A DNA stretch of 64,000 nucleotides, from contig NW_026262668.1 of assembly GCF_021869535.1 (NCBI RefSeq), positions 22,449,732 to 22,513,731 on the forward strand, read 5' to 3'. The position numbers and the translations under genes are program-made. Shown one piece after another: positions 10,180 to 21,494 of the stretch (the first letter of the stretch is position 1; every line of letters begins with the position of its first letter). The DNA comes from Mytilus californianus (Eukaryota; Mollusca; Bivalvia; Mytilida; Mytilidae). A model generated the notes under the pieces. That model saw nothing but the letters and a program-made list of their open reading frames with translations. It was not told where the DNA came from and searched no databases.

Positions 10180-11655
10180 CTATTGTTGGTGGGATTTTCT
10201 GTGTTTTGCAAGGCCTGACGGATACTTATAGGTTTTCCCACAGGATTCACACACATATAATCATGTGCAAAACAGTGTAGTCGAGACCATTGATTGGCGC
10301 GCTAAAATATCCCATTGACTGGGTCAGATTAGGTGAACGTTCGTCTGTAACGCCCACAACTCACGACGTACTTATTATAAACATTTAAACTGTGGGGTTG
10401 CCAAAGGGTCTCAGTATATATACGAACTACAGTGCACAGTATATTGTATACATATTTTATTTGCGATCATAAAATGTACGAAGTCTTCCATTACTATGTA
10501 AATTGGGTCGATTAAAAAAAAAGCTGAATATGTTTCAGTTGCCAAGGGTTTTTCACAAGTATAGTAGTTAGCAGAAAAGATCACGAAACTATACATTTTA
10601 CCTATTCAAAAACGTAAATGCAAATTTCACAAGGCTTGATCTAAATAGCCTTTTTACTGTCTAATAACTTGCAAGTACGAAAAAGACAGGAAAGAAGTAT
10701 ATTTTGTCTATATGTTTTGTGTTTGCACACTTTTTAAAGTTGATCATGCATTCGTTCTAAAATAAAATTTTAACCAGATAAAAGTTAAAAGATGACATAA
10801 TTGGACAACCGCAATTGATAAATCGCTTTGACGTCCGAAAAAAAAAGATAATAATCAACACATCCATTGTAACTTTTAAAGCCAGTTAAATCCTTTTTTG
10901 CTGAAAGAACGTCCGATGTCATAAAAAATCATTATCAAAACATAACAAAAACACAACGGTAAAGAACGTTTAAGTATTCAACATAAATCAAAACACAAAG
11001 GTTATTCCTGATTAGTTTTTCGAATTATTTTATTTAGGCGTTGAGACCCTTTGGTGACCCCACAGTTTAAATGTCTATAATAAATACGTCGTGAGTTGTG
11101 GGCGTTACAGACGAACGTTCACCTAATCTGACCCAGTCAATGGGATATTTTAGCGCGCCAATCAATGGTCTCGGCTACACTGTTTTGCACATGATTCTAC
11201 AATCTTCCTTGATGTTCCGATTGTATATGGATACTCATTGCTCTTTTAGTTGTAAACTGGTTATTAAAAGTTTCACAAGTGAAGACCTTTGTTTCATTGT
11301 TGTTACATTTGCCTGTGTGCTCTTTAAATCTGCTTGGGAAAGAAAACATTTTCTGGCAGTTTTCACATTGATACCGACCCATATCATGTTTACTGCGTTT
11401 ATGTCCAGCCATCTGGTATTTGGTGCTGAATCTTTCATAACATATCTCGCATTCAAATTCCTTTATTCCCAAATGAATATTTTGCTCATGCCTCTTGTGA
11501 GATGTTTTGCTCGAAAATTCCATGGTGCAAAAGTTGCATTTTATGGAGACAACTTCGCCAAGATGCACAACTTTTTTATGCCTCGAGAGCTTTCCTGACT
11601 GGGTATAACTGGCATCACATTGTTGACAGCTATATCTGCGAGTAGATCTAAGCAT
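10180..11655 (-). pseudogene. C2H2 zinc-finger gene, last exon split by a MITE
   Basis: The upstream piece (11655-11200) encodes 152 residues. Fingers 1-3 are canonical C-x2-C-x12-H-x4-H. Finger 4 ends H-x3-C. Finger 5 has lost its second cysteine (CETF). At 11200 the frame meets a stop created by the inserted MITE. Beyond the MITE, 10255-10180 on the same strand encodes one more finger (YVCESCGKTYKYPSGLAKH) and a stop at 10182-10180. Dropping the MITE and one TA keeps the frame continuous across the junction. A 3' splice site (TTACATTTCAG) sits directly before the first ATG. A donor in the right TIR (14280) could pair with it across a 2.6 kb intron. The protein would be a nucleic-acid-binding factor. 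It may belong to the 6.1 kb element or be a captured host exon. Confidence 0.75.
10258..11197. mobile_element. 940 bp TA-flanked MITE inside the zinc-finger exon
   Basis: TA dinucleotides flank it at 10256-10257 and 11198-11199. The inverted ends are ~155 bp (10258-10413 against 11197-11041) and differ at only a few positions. They include the shared ATCATGTGCAAAACAG start and a GGCGCGCTAAAATATCCC segment. The ~630 bp core has no recognisable gene. A TA duplication fits Tc1/mariner-type non-autonomous elements. Plus-strand ORF 11098-11598 runs antisense to the zinc finger and is not called. Confidence 0.85.
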
Positions 11656-12470
11656 CTGAAATGTAAAGAGTAAAATGAAATTATGTAGTTGAGTATCCAG
11701 TATCAGACAGTATGTGTATAAAGGTTTATCAATGACGATTCATTTTTTTTAACGAACGGGAGGACAGACAAACGGAATCCCCACCACTTTATTTGTCCGT
11801 TGTAAAGAAAAGGAGTATATTTGTTTTTAAAAAGTGACAATAATTTGACGTTTTTGCAAAAAATACAGATTGATTTCCTTTTCGCACTATTACAGATACA
11901 ATATAGATGAATTGGTCGTCAAAGAAAAGGGCGATTTCAATCATCGCCCCCCCCCCTTTTTTTTTTTTTTAGATCCGTCACAAGTTTTCGCTTTGCATTT
12001 TGCCTCATTCCGTTTTAATCTAAAATTCTATTTTAATACATTCGTATTCAACCTTCTTTTAAAATATAGAGAGCTGAAACTGTGTGTTTAGTGTCCAATG
12101 TTGGTTATTTGATTATTTTTATCGTTTGTTTGCTGTCTCATTTTGTTAACGTTTCATTAAAGACATCCATTTCTTTATATAAGGTTCTGGTTGAGAGGTT
12201 ATTTACTATTCCGATCGAGTATTCTTATTTTTATAAACATTGTAAGATTGTAAGAAGCTGTTAAACTTAGATTACTTCATTTAATGAATTTAGGACGAGA
12301 ATATTTATATATGATATGCAGGTTGCTCACTTGTTTATAACGATAACTAGCAAATAGATGCGTACAATAATTATTTGCATTTCCAGGCAAATAGTTTTGA
12401 TCTGCGTGTTTCATTAAATGGATTGTTTTGCTAGCTCAGTTTTCGACTATTAGTTTTCTTTTATTGTTGA
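11656..12470. other. Putative intron of the zinc-finger gene; nothing else seen
   Basis: AT-rich, with a C/T homopolymer run near 11947-11970. If the TIR donor at 14280 is used, this stretch and the LINE fragment below lie within the intron. Confidence 0.35.
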
Positions 12471-12559
12471 AGGCTTCCAGGAGACACTCCGGTCTTCGGT
12501 AAGAAAACTGGCAATCCCAGTCAACTTGATTGCAAATGTTAAACCACCAGTAATGAATA

Positions 12560-13700
12560 TTTTATTTAATAGTGAAAACGTTGAAACTGTTAAATGTCAC
12601 ACTTTCATCAGATGGAAACTGGACCAGCCATATAGATAATATTACAAAGTCTGCATTAAAACAAGTAAATGTACTAAGGAAACTAAAATTTACACTTTCC
12701 AAAAAAAGCTTATCCAAGATCTATGTCACTTTTAAAAGACCACTATTGGAATATGGATGCGAAGTATGGGATGGGTGTTTTGAATATGAATCTAATAAAC
12801 TAGAAAAATACAATTAGAAGCTGCAAGGATAGTAACAGGGCTTACAAAATTTTCAAGTTTAGAATCCTTATGTTTTGAAACGGGCTGGGAAACTTTAGCA
12901 GTTAACAATTTTCTATCAAATGCATAATAAATTTTGTCCCCAATATTTAATCGACTGTCTACCTCCAGTTACATCTGATGTCAGTGGATACAACCTAAGA
13001 AAGAATGATAATTATATACCCCCTAGATGTAGACTAGGAATAAAGTCATTTGTACCATCTACTGTCAGAATATGGAATAATTTAAATCCAACAATAAGAA
13101 ACGCACCAACTATCCCACAATTTAAACGAAAAATAAAGGGTGAACTATTTAGACCTCCAACATATTATGGTGAAGGGCCTAGAAAATTTAATATACTGCA
13201 TACAAGACTAAGGCACCAGTGCAGTTCATTAAATGCAGACTTAAATAAGATAAATGTGGTGAATGATTCTAAATGCTCCTGCGGTTCTCCTGTTGAAGAT
13301 GCCATCCATTACTTTCTAGAATGTCAATTATATTATAACCAAAGAATATCTCTGATTAATGATCTTACAAATATGAACATACACATTGATATTGAAACGC
13401 TATTGTTTGGAAAAGATGCATATAATTACGAAACTAACTCTAAAATTTTTATAAAGTTCGTTATTTCATTAAACAGTCAAAACGATTTTAACGTTCTAAG
13501 TCAGCAGCTTTCTTTTTTCTTTCTGTCCTATTTGCTTTTTTGTTGCCATACAAATGTGTGACTCCTTCCTTTATTTTCTATAACTGTCGCTATATTATGT
13601 ATGTGTTTGCTGTCATCATATATGTGTATTGTATATGTGAAGAGAGGACTTAATATAAGTTGTTATAACTTGTGTCCAATCCTATTGCTTGATAAATGCA
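12560..13700 (+). pseudogene. 5'-truncated LINE: RT thumb and C-terminal zinc motif
   Basis: The first part (12572-12817) translates to a post-RT region with the motif YVTFKRPLLEYGCEVWDG, typical of non-LTR RTs. A 1 bp indel follows, and a 213-residue frame (12920-13561) continues. Its C-SCG...EDAIHYFLEC segment is the C-x-C...H-x4-C zinc-binding end of these ORF2 proteins. The tail runs to ~13700 with an AATAAA-like end. The endonuclease and the catalytic RT motifs are missing, the usual 5' truncation. The leader at 12470-12545 resembles 24170-24240. Confidence 0.75.
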
Positions 13701-14020
13701 ATAAAATATTATTAAACTTAAACTAAGATAGGAGTTGAGCGCAGCCGCCTTAACAGGGTTGAATTTAAACCTTCATGCTTACTAGCTAATTATTACTGTT
13801 AGATATATATCCCTTAAAGGAAGGACGGTACCTAAAGATGAATTTATTCATAATTAACATTGACATTGTGCAAAAGAACATCATGTTGGTTACTAAAATA
13901 TCTCTCACTTAATCATACTCGTTACTTTTAAGTCATATGTGGTCCTTCTTAACCATACATTCTTAATTTTGTTGCGATAATTTGATAATTAGTACAATTA
14001 TAAAGTATTTTGCTTTCTAG

Positions 14021-14396
14021 AATTAATCTATATATCACACCGATCAATAAATGTACCAGTACTCATGCATAACGTGCCTTATTAACAAATAACATAAGAT
14101 GTCGGTAAGAATTTCGTGCAGATTGTATCGTTATTCACCGGGAGAAAAGCTGTAGTAAAAATACTACTCAATGTACAACAAAGTTGTGATAACACATGAA
14201 GGAAAACAAAATAAAGGGTCGAATGACATTCTCTGTTTTTTGAAAAATATAAAGCTTATGATATAAATAGGTGACTTACCTTGTGAATGTATAGCAATTC
14301 TTGATTGTTTATTACTTCTACTGCATACTCGGAAGTCGGATTAACGCGCTTGTTTTCATATTATTTGTGTATGACTTAGTTGGATTGGTGGCCGTG
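14021..14396 (-). repeat. Right TIR of the 6.1 kb element
   Basis: Reverse complement of 8313-8690. The donor-like ACAAG/GTAAGT reads leftward at 14286-14275, towards the acceptor that precedes the zinc-finger exon at 11655. Confidence 0.75.
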
Positions 14397-14401
14397 TATA
14401 T

Positions 14402-15413
14402 ACCACTTTGCCTCATAATCTTATGAAGAAAAAATTCACACACCTGATTAAATGGGCATTTAAAAAGTCGGAATGCGATTATATATATATGTTCAAACTC
14501 TTTTAGGTGATTTTTGAGTAACAACAAACAAAAGAACTATGTCAATTGGACCTGCTTTGATACTATAACTGCCCTTGAATTTTTACTAGATAACATTTTT
14601 GTTCGCTATGGAGATTCCGTATATGGTCAGGTTATCAGAATTCCCATGGGGACAAACTGTGCACCATTTATTATGTATTGGTATGAGTTACAATTTATGA
14701 CTAAAATCAATAAAGACCCATCGAAACAACATCTGATTCAAAAATTTAATAAAACTTTTAGATATTTAGATGATATATTGGCTCTCAATAATGACGACTT
14801 CAGTATGTACACTAAAGAGATTTATCCTGCCGAACTGACTTTAAATAAAGCTAATACTAACAATGAACACTGCCCTTTCCTGGATCTTGATATCTATATC
14901 TTTAACGGGAAGCTAAATACCAAAATTTATGATAAAAGAGATGATTTTTCATTTCCTATTGTTAATTATTCATTTTTAGATGGTGACGTTCCCTTGTCAC
15001 CATCTTATGGTGTTTATACACCTCAGCTTGTTCGATTCGCTCGTGTATGTAACATCATATTTGATTTCAACGAAAGAAATCTCTGTATTACTGAAAAATT
15101 ATTTCACCAGGGTTTTCGATATCACAAACTAGTCAAAACATTTACTAAATTTTATCATCGGTACAGGGACATCATTCTTAAATATAAATCAACATGCAAA
15201 CATCTTATACATTCGGGTATTTCACATCCAATATTTAATGGTAATATTCTTTACAAAGCACAAAAATGTTGGCATTCACCTCAAAAGCTAACCAAACCTT
15301 TAAACAGACTTATTCGGAAGGGATATAGTTACGATACTGTTGTCAGGTCATTCGGGATTGCATATTTTGGTATTAATATTGATTCACTCATAGGGTCTTT
15401 GCATCGGAAGTAA
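14402..15413 (+). pseudogene. 3' half of the split Penelope-like RT gene
   Basis: It continues the DFSTLY motif with TTLPHNL at 14402. After a short broken stretch a 299-codon frame runs to 15413. It contains RIPMGTNCAP (RT motif B region) and the catalytic FRYLDDILAL near 14755-14785. Further motifs are CPFLDLDIY, DVPLSPSYGVY and FNERNLCITEKL. The segment after NCAP lacks the IADLFL residues present in the 2600-3490 copy, so the enzyme carries a small deletion as well as the transposon. The ORF opens with TTG, not ATG, because it is only the distal part of the gene. No endonuclease domain follows. Confidence 0.8.
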
Positions 15414-16050
15414 ACACATTTATTTTAAAACCAGTTGTTGGCATTATACGGGTTATGTTCTTCTCATATATTTTTATGATGGTATGATACTAAACCCCTA
15501 ACGGGAGGGATTGTACTTGATTTTCATATGATGAAGACATAATCTTTCATTCAGTTTAATTGAGGTCTGGAGCTGGCATGTCAGTAACTGCTAGTAGTCC
15601 TTTGTTAATTTATGTATCATTGTCATTTTGCTTAGTTTTGTTACCTATTCTGACATCGGACTCGGATTTCTTTTAAACAGAGTTTTACTGTGCGTATTGC
15701 TATGTGTTTCTTTATTCTACATTGGCTAGAGGTATAGGGGAATGGTTGAGATCTCACAAACATGGTTAACCCTACCGCATTTTTGCGCCTGTCCCAAATC
15801 AGGAGCCTCTGGCCTTTGTTAATCTTGTATGTTTTTTTTAATTTTAGATCATTTATATGTTTTGGAGTTTAGTGTGACGTCCATTTTCACTGAACTAGTA
15901 CATAATTTTTTTAGGGGCCAGCTGATGACCACCTCCGGGTGTGGGATTTTCTCCCTGTGTTGAAGACCCATTGGTGGCCTTCGGCTGTTGTTTGCTCTTT
16001 GGTCGGGTTGTTGTCTCTTTGACATATTCCCCATTTCCATTCTCAATTTT
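15414..16050 (+). repeat. 3' untranslated tail of the split Penelope-like copy
   Basis: It runs to the 'ccccatttccattctc' end near 16050. The same tail, reversed, is at 23678-24122, which fixes its limits. Key shared phrases are GGTCTGGAGCTGGC and GACATCGGACTCGGA. Confidence 0.75.
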
Positions 16051-16059
16051 ACAATAGCT

Positions 16060-17430
16060 GTTGTTATAAGATAATTTGATGTTTTAGCAATTTAGATTTA
16101 ACTGTTGTACAGGTAAATTAGTGCCAAAATTACAAGAATGGATGCAAAAAATATAGAAATGTACTTTGAATTTAAACAAAACAAAACAAAACTCGAAATA
16201 TTTTAAAGATGAAAAGTAATGCGAAAGAAATGGCTTAATGCAGAAATGAAAAATTCAAATGGAATTATACATACTACACGTATAGTTTAATTTAGAGACA
16301 GCCTTGATGCTGGAATAAATTCTACAAAAGTATGAGGTTGAATAGGCAAAGCCAAATTTAAACTACACTTCATAACACACAAATTAAGATAGTCCACAGC
16401 ATCCAGATGCTGCATGTATCGCACATAGGACCCATAGAAAGGACCAATGCATGTATAAGTACCAGATAACATTGACTTTAAATTATATATCTAAGGATTT
16501 TGTGATAAAAACTGATACTTTGAAAAATATTCAGCATTTTGTTAATTTTCTAATGCTTCATGTAACCTGCTTCGTGTAGAACTTAAATGCTTGCTTTATA
16601 TGGACTGATTTATGATAAATTCTCAATTCTCATATTTTTACATATTTAAAACCTGTCCTGAGAATATATATATATATATACGAACAAAGTATGATGACGC
16701 TCTACTAATTGTATGACAGAATACGGAATTTTCGGTTTAGTTTAAATAATTTTATTGTCTAAATAAACAGTAGGATCGGATACAAATTATAACAATTCAA
16801 CATAATCCTCTCCAAATAATTACAAGGCACAAAAATTTAAGATGACAGCACACTGTGTAACGAATTTATGTTACCGACTATCTAAACATGTGGTATTTAG
16901 ACTAGTGGCCTATCAAAGTGATCAAGTCTTCAATATCAAGAACCTACTTCCTTTTGTCTATACAAAAACAAATGTCAACAATAACAACTTGTTAGCTTTA
17001 CATGCGTTTTATGAATTTATTTCAATCGTTCATCATCAATTTCTTCGTCTGTTGAAACCTTCCAGATTTTTTTCTCAACACACCGTGTTGTTTTTACAAA
17101 GGGATGTAACACCACTACTAACCGTGTATTGAAATAAACCACGCCTACTAACCCCATATGAAATATACACGGTCTCCACGCGGTTGCTTTTAACCAATCA
17201 TATTCCTAGAAATGTATAGGAGGTAAGATAAATATTATATATCATGTTTAAACAATAACAGTTGTATAAAAAGTAAAATAACAAAATTATTATATAAAGG
17301 AAAATTCATAACGGAAAGTCTCTCAACATATGACAATGTTAAATGGAAAACACAGTTTGGCAGTTTAAGATACAGCAATTTTAATCGAAGAATCGTATTG
17401 TATGGTGTATTTATATATAACTATGTTTAT
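16060..17430. other. Gene-free stretch
   Basis: A 96-codon ORF at 16842-17132 has no domain, coding-like composition or splice context. I see no supported feature here. Confidence 0.4.
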
Positions 17431-17439
17431 TTCTGTAAA

Positions 17440-17760
17440 TGATTGTGTTTTGTTCAACACCAATTTCGTCTTCTTCAAATAAAATGTGTTTTATGGATAG
17501 CAACTAAGTGTTGGATATTTTCAAAAAGTTGATCTCTAAAATTCATGTAGAGTGGACATGCTAAGAAAATGAATCGAATCTTCTAATGGACACCCACAGG
17601 CACAACTTGGGTCCATTACTAAATTTACTCTGTATAAATCAGCTTGAAGGGGACTACATGTACATCTGTGTCGTAATTTTTTATGCAATATGTTTTCCCT
17701 TCTTTTTCAAGTTAAGCAATATTTAGGGACAAACAATGAGGATAGTACTTTTGAAATTTG
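17440..17760 (-). pseudogene. Remnant of a LINE ORF2 C-terminal zinc motif
   Basis: On the minus strand the sequence translates to LRHRCTCSPLQADLYRVN followed by DPSCACGCPLEDSIHFL. This parallels LRHQCSSLNADLNKIN and SKCSCGSPVEDAIHYFL of the LINE at 12560-13700. Stops lie on both sides. It is a second, more decayed copy of that region from a related family. Confidence 0.65.
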
Positions 17761-18104
17761 AAGATGATTGAATGGATGTAATATCTAACGGCAATAATTT
17801 CAATGCAAGTATTGAAGAAGGGAAAAATGACTAAGAAAATATGTCAAATAGACATCTCGGTGTTTTTACGGTGGCAATTACATATAGTTTTTATAAGAAA
17901 TTAAAAGGACAAATAGACGGAATCGAAAAATCATAATTTTAATTGGACAATGCTCCGATTTATTTTCAAGTTCTTCGGGAATCCGTGATTTTTTTTTTTT
18001 TAATTTTTTTTTTACATTTTTACCTCTATTGACCGAATATTGAGCTTTCTATATCTCAGAAGGTTTAAAATGTACAAATATATTTTTTCGGTATTCGTAT
18101 ATAG

Positions 18105-18440
18105 ATATAAGAAGATGTGGTATGAGTGCCAATGAGACAACTCTCCACCAAGTCACGATTTGTAAAAGTTAACAATTATAGATCAAAGTACGGCCTTCAA
18201 CACGGAGCCTTGCATTGGCTGACACCGAACAGCAAGCTATAAAGGGCCACAGAAATGACTAGTGCAAAACCATACAAACAGGAAAACCAACGGTCTAATC
18301 TATATAAAAAACGAGAAACACTTATGAACCAAATCAACAAACGACAACCAGTGAACATCAGGTTCCTGACTTAGGACAGGTGCAAACAAATGCAGCGGGT
18401 TTAAACGTTTTAATAGGCGCCAACCTCCACCCTAACCTGA
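18105..18440 (-). repeat. Penelope-type 3' tail, solo, reversed
   Basis: Begins with the reversed 'accacatct' end and continues through 'gtacggccttcaac' and 'ggttcctgacttagg'. This is the reverse complement of the tail order in the 32716-33635 copy. Confidence 0.65.
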
Positions 18441-19212
18441 AACAATAGTGTAACATCACAACATAGAAAGACACACTATAAAATATCAATTGCAATGGCT
18501 TAACTCAATCAAAAGACATATTAACAAAAACAAGTGAACATACATTGAACGTATAAATTTGATCTATGACACAATGTAAATACAAAATTAATAAAACAAG
18601 TAAAACAATACCAGAAAGACAACCATAACCTTGCACAAAATGTCGTCAAATAAAATAACGTAAACAGTTAAAAACAAATAATTTTGTTGTAAGGTATACA
18701 TGGAGTTCGGAAATATTTTTTACAAAATAAATAATTTTGTTGTTCATAGTACGAGAACAGAAGTGAAAATAAATTTATCGTCATACTAAACACTTATCAA
18801 AGGTGGTAAATATCAGAAATAGTGAGACGAGATGTAACACTAAATACGTAAACATTAAATAACAAAGATACATAACAAATTGTATGCACTTTCTCGTATT
18901 CTAGTGCATATAGCATATTAAACTAGATTTATAACCACGAGATTGCCCTTTTAAGTACCTGTTACCCTAAAATGTTGAAAAGGTTGGTTTAATTTATAAG
19001 AAATAAATTTTTAAAAGGACATTCAAAACCAAACCAAAACGAATTATTTCGGACACGACAAAATGACCAGATACTAATTTAATATGTATAATTTAAGTAT
19101 TACTGATTTAAAGGTTTATTCCCGATTGTCCGACTATATAACATTATAGAGTTCTGATTGTCCCACATGAAAAGTTCTGGTTGTCCCACAATATTTTATG
19201 ATGTAAAATGTT
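18441..19212. other. Non-coding, with isolated CCCGATTGTCC motif
   Basis: AT-rich and without a gene. At 19121-19190 it holds CCCGATTGTCC and two further ATTGTCCCAC phrases, like the ends of the 22609-26254 element. Confidence 0.4.
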
Positions 19213-20897
19213 CTTAAATAAGTGAGCTTTTCTCATCACTTGGCGTCCGTCGTCCGTCGTCGTCGTCCGTCGTCGTCGTCGTTAACTTTTTACATTTTGA
19301 ACTTCGTCTAGAGAACCACTGAATGGAATGAAACCAAACATGGCATGAATGTTCCTTATGAGGTGCTGACCAAGTATTGTTACTTTGAAGCCGATCCATC
19401 ATCCAAGATGGCCGCCAGTGGGGGACTTAGTTTAACATAGGACCCTATGGGAAATATTTACAAATGTCTTCTTTTAGAGAACCACTGAATGGAATGACAC
19501 CAAACATGGCATGAATGTACCTTATGAGGTGCTGCCCAAGTGTTGTTACTTTGAAGCCGTTCCATCATCCAAGATGGCCGCCAGCGTGGGACTTAGTTTT
19601 ACATAGGACCCTATGGGAAATACATACAAATGTCTTCTTTTAAAGAACCACTGAATGGAATTGAACCAAACATGGCATGAATGTTCTTTTTGAGGTGCTG
19701 GCCAAGTGTTGTTACTTTGAAGCCTATCCATCATCCAAGATGGCCGCCAGCGGGGGACTTAGTTTAACATAGGACCCTATGGGAAATACATACAAATGTC
19801 TTCTTTTAAAGAACCACTGAATGGAATGAAACCAAACATGGCATGAATGTTCCTTTTGAGGTGCTGGCCAAGTGTTGTTACTTTGAAGCCGATCCATCAT
19901 CCAAGATGGCCGCCAGCGTGGGACTTAGTTTAACATAGGACCCTATGGGAAATACATACAAATGTCTTCTTTTAAAGAACCACTGAATGGAATGAAACCA
20001 AACATGGCATGAATGTTCCTTTTGAGGTGATGGCCAAGTGTTGTTACTTTGAAGCCGATCCATCATCCAAGATGGCCGCCAGCGTGGGACTTAGTTTAAC
20101 ATAGGACCCTATGGGAAATACATACAAATGTCTTCTTTTAAAGAACCATTTGAATGGAATGAAACCAAACATGGCATGAATGTTCCTTTTGAGGTGCTGG
20201 CCAAGTGTTGTTACTTTGAAGCCGATCCATCATCTAAGATGGCCGCCAGCGTGGGACTTAGTTTAACATAGGACCCTATGGGAAATACAAACGAATGTCT
20301 TTTTTTAGAGAACCACTGAATGGAATGAAACCAAACATGGCATGAATGTTCCTTATGAAGTGCTGACCAAGTGTTGTTACTTTTAAGCCGATCCATCATC
20401 CAAGATGGCCACCAGCTGGGGACAGGGTTTAACAAAGGACCCTATGGACAATACATACAAATGTCTTCTTTTAGAGAACCACTGAATGGATTGAAACCAA
20501 ACATGGCATGAATGTTCCTTATCAGGTGTTGACTTAGTGTTGTTACTTTGAAGCTGATCCTTCATCCACGATGGCTGCCAGCGGGGGGACTTCCTTTAAC
20601 ATAAGACCCTATTGAAAATACATACAAATGCTTCTTCTAGAGGTGCACTGAATGGAATGAAACCAAACATGGCATTAATGTTTCTTATGAAGTGCTGATG
20701 AAGTGTTGCTACTTTGTTGCTGATTTACTGTTCAAGATGGCCACCAGGATTTTTTTATTAAATTATAGGGCCAATATTTAAACCAAATTGGCTTCACTCA
20801 TTATTAGGGTATCTGTTATGATTTTAATCTATTTTAACATGATTTCCAAAACCAAAGTAGAATCAGGTGAGCGACACAGGCTCTTGAGAGCCTCTAG
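19213..20897 (+). mobile_element. Pearl-type HINE (Helitron derivative) with nine 166 bp units
   Basis: Order: a short 5' segment, a GTC-rich microsatellite (19241-19283), and nine core units starting near 19313, 19479, 19645, 19811, 19977, 20143, 20310, 20475 and 20642. The middle units are nearly identical, suggesting recent homogenisation. The last unit decays into a unique 3' segment. The 3' end has a hairpin (AGGCTCTTGAGAGCCT, 20878-20893), then CTAG, then T. A hairpin followed by CTRR and a T target is the Helitron 3' signature. Microsatellite plus ~160 bp cores is the layout of the bivalve 'pearl' elements. Five short minus-strand ORFs here are translations of the repeat. Confidence 0.82.
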
Positions 20898-21126
20898 TTT
20901 TATAGTTGTTGTTTGTTTTGCTAAATAAACCAGAATTAATTATTGCATGTTCAAACTATTATTTGATATCAATTTTATAACTGTATAACATATGATTTTT
21001 GTTAAATCATAAAATAATGCACCTTTGAGTTCTAAAATATATCTTTAATGTTATTGAATCATCAGATTAATGCACTTTTGATAAAATAATACAGAATTTC
21101 TTAGTTATAAAATATATCTATAATTA

Positions 21127-21290
21127 TAAAAATAAGAAGAATTGGTATGATTGCCAATGAGACAACGCTCCACAAGAGACCAAATGACACAGAAATAATC
21201 AACTATAGGTCACCGTACGGCCTTCAACAATGAGTAAAACCCATATCGCATAGTCAGCTATAAAAGTCCAAGAAATGACAAATGTAAAAC
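21127..21290 (-). repeat. Penelope-type 3' tail, solo, reversed
   Basis: Starts 'aataagaagaattggtatgattgccaatgagac' in two adjoining phrases and continues through 'caccgtacggccttcaac'. It is a short 5'-truncated copy of the same tail as 18105-18440. Confidence 0.65.
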
Positions 21291-21494
21291 AATTCAAACA
21301 AATGTTACCTATAATGTTACCTTTATTTATAAAACAAATATCAGTCCAGTAATATTAAATTACATCTTTTTTAAATACATTGTTTTTTAAAAATTTTTAA
21401 ATAAATTCAAAAATAATGCCATTATTACATGTATATGCATGCAATTTAAAAAAAAGTCTTTACACAAGATTCTTTACACTACTGAAGACTGCTA

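Larger units (their letters stand above)
8313..14396. mobile_element. 6,084 bp TIR element carrying a zinc-finger gene; TATAT duplication
   Basis: The ends are inverted and begin CACGGCCACCAATCC. The inverted match runs ~375 bp (8313-8690 against 14396-14021). TATAT is present at 8308-8312 and 14397-14401. Removing the element and one TATAT rejoins the flanking RT frame without gap, so both boundaries are firm. Inside are a lysine-rich exon-like ORF (plus), two pentanucleotide arrays, a 160 bp palindrome, a C2H2 zinc-finger gene (minus) and a 5'-truncated LINE fragment (plus). No DDE transposase was recognised. A 5 bp duplication with CAC termini is reminiscent of Transib-like elements, but the usual CACWATG start is absent. 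I leave the superfamily open. Confidence 0.85.

Noticed and set aside
9625-10256. Several overlapping minus-strand ORFs rich in Tyr, Leu, Ile and Cys
   Set aside because: They are translations of the AGTAT array and its neighbours in different frames. None has a domain, and they overlap each other.
10258-11197. Interpretation of the TA-flanked insert as a true intron
   Set aside because: There are no GT...AG sites at or near the boundaries that would restore the frame; TIRs with a TA duplication explain it better.
11098-11598. 166-codon plus-strand ORF
   Set aside because: It runs antisense to the C2H2 gene over most of its length and begins in the MITE. Its hydrophobic residues come from complementing finger codons.
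8313-14396. Assignment of the 6.1 kb element to Transib or RAG-like transposons
   Set aside because: The 5 bp duplication and CAC start fit, but the heptamer-like CACWATG is absent and no RAG1-core-like protein is present. Left unclassified.
16842-17132. 96-codon plus-strand ORF
   Set aside because: No motif, no splice context and no bias towards coding composition.
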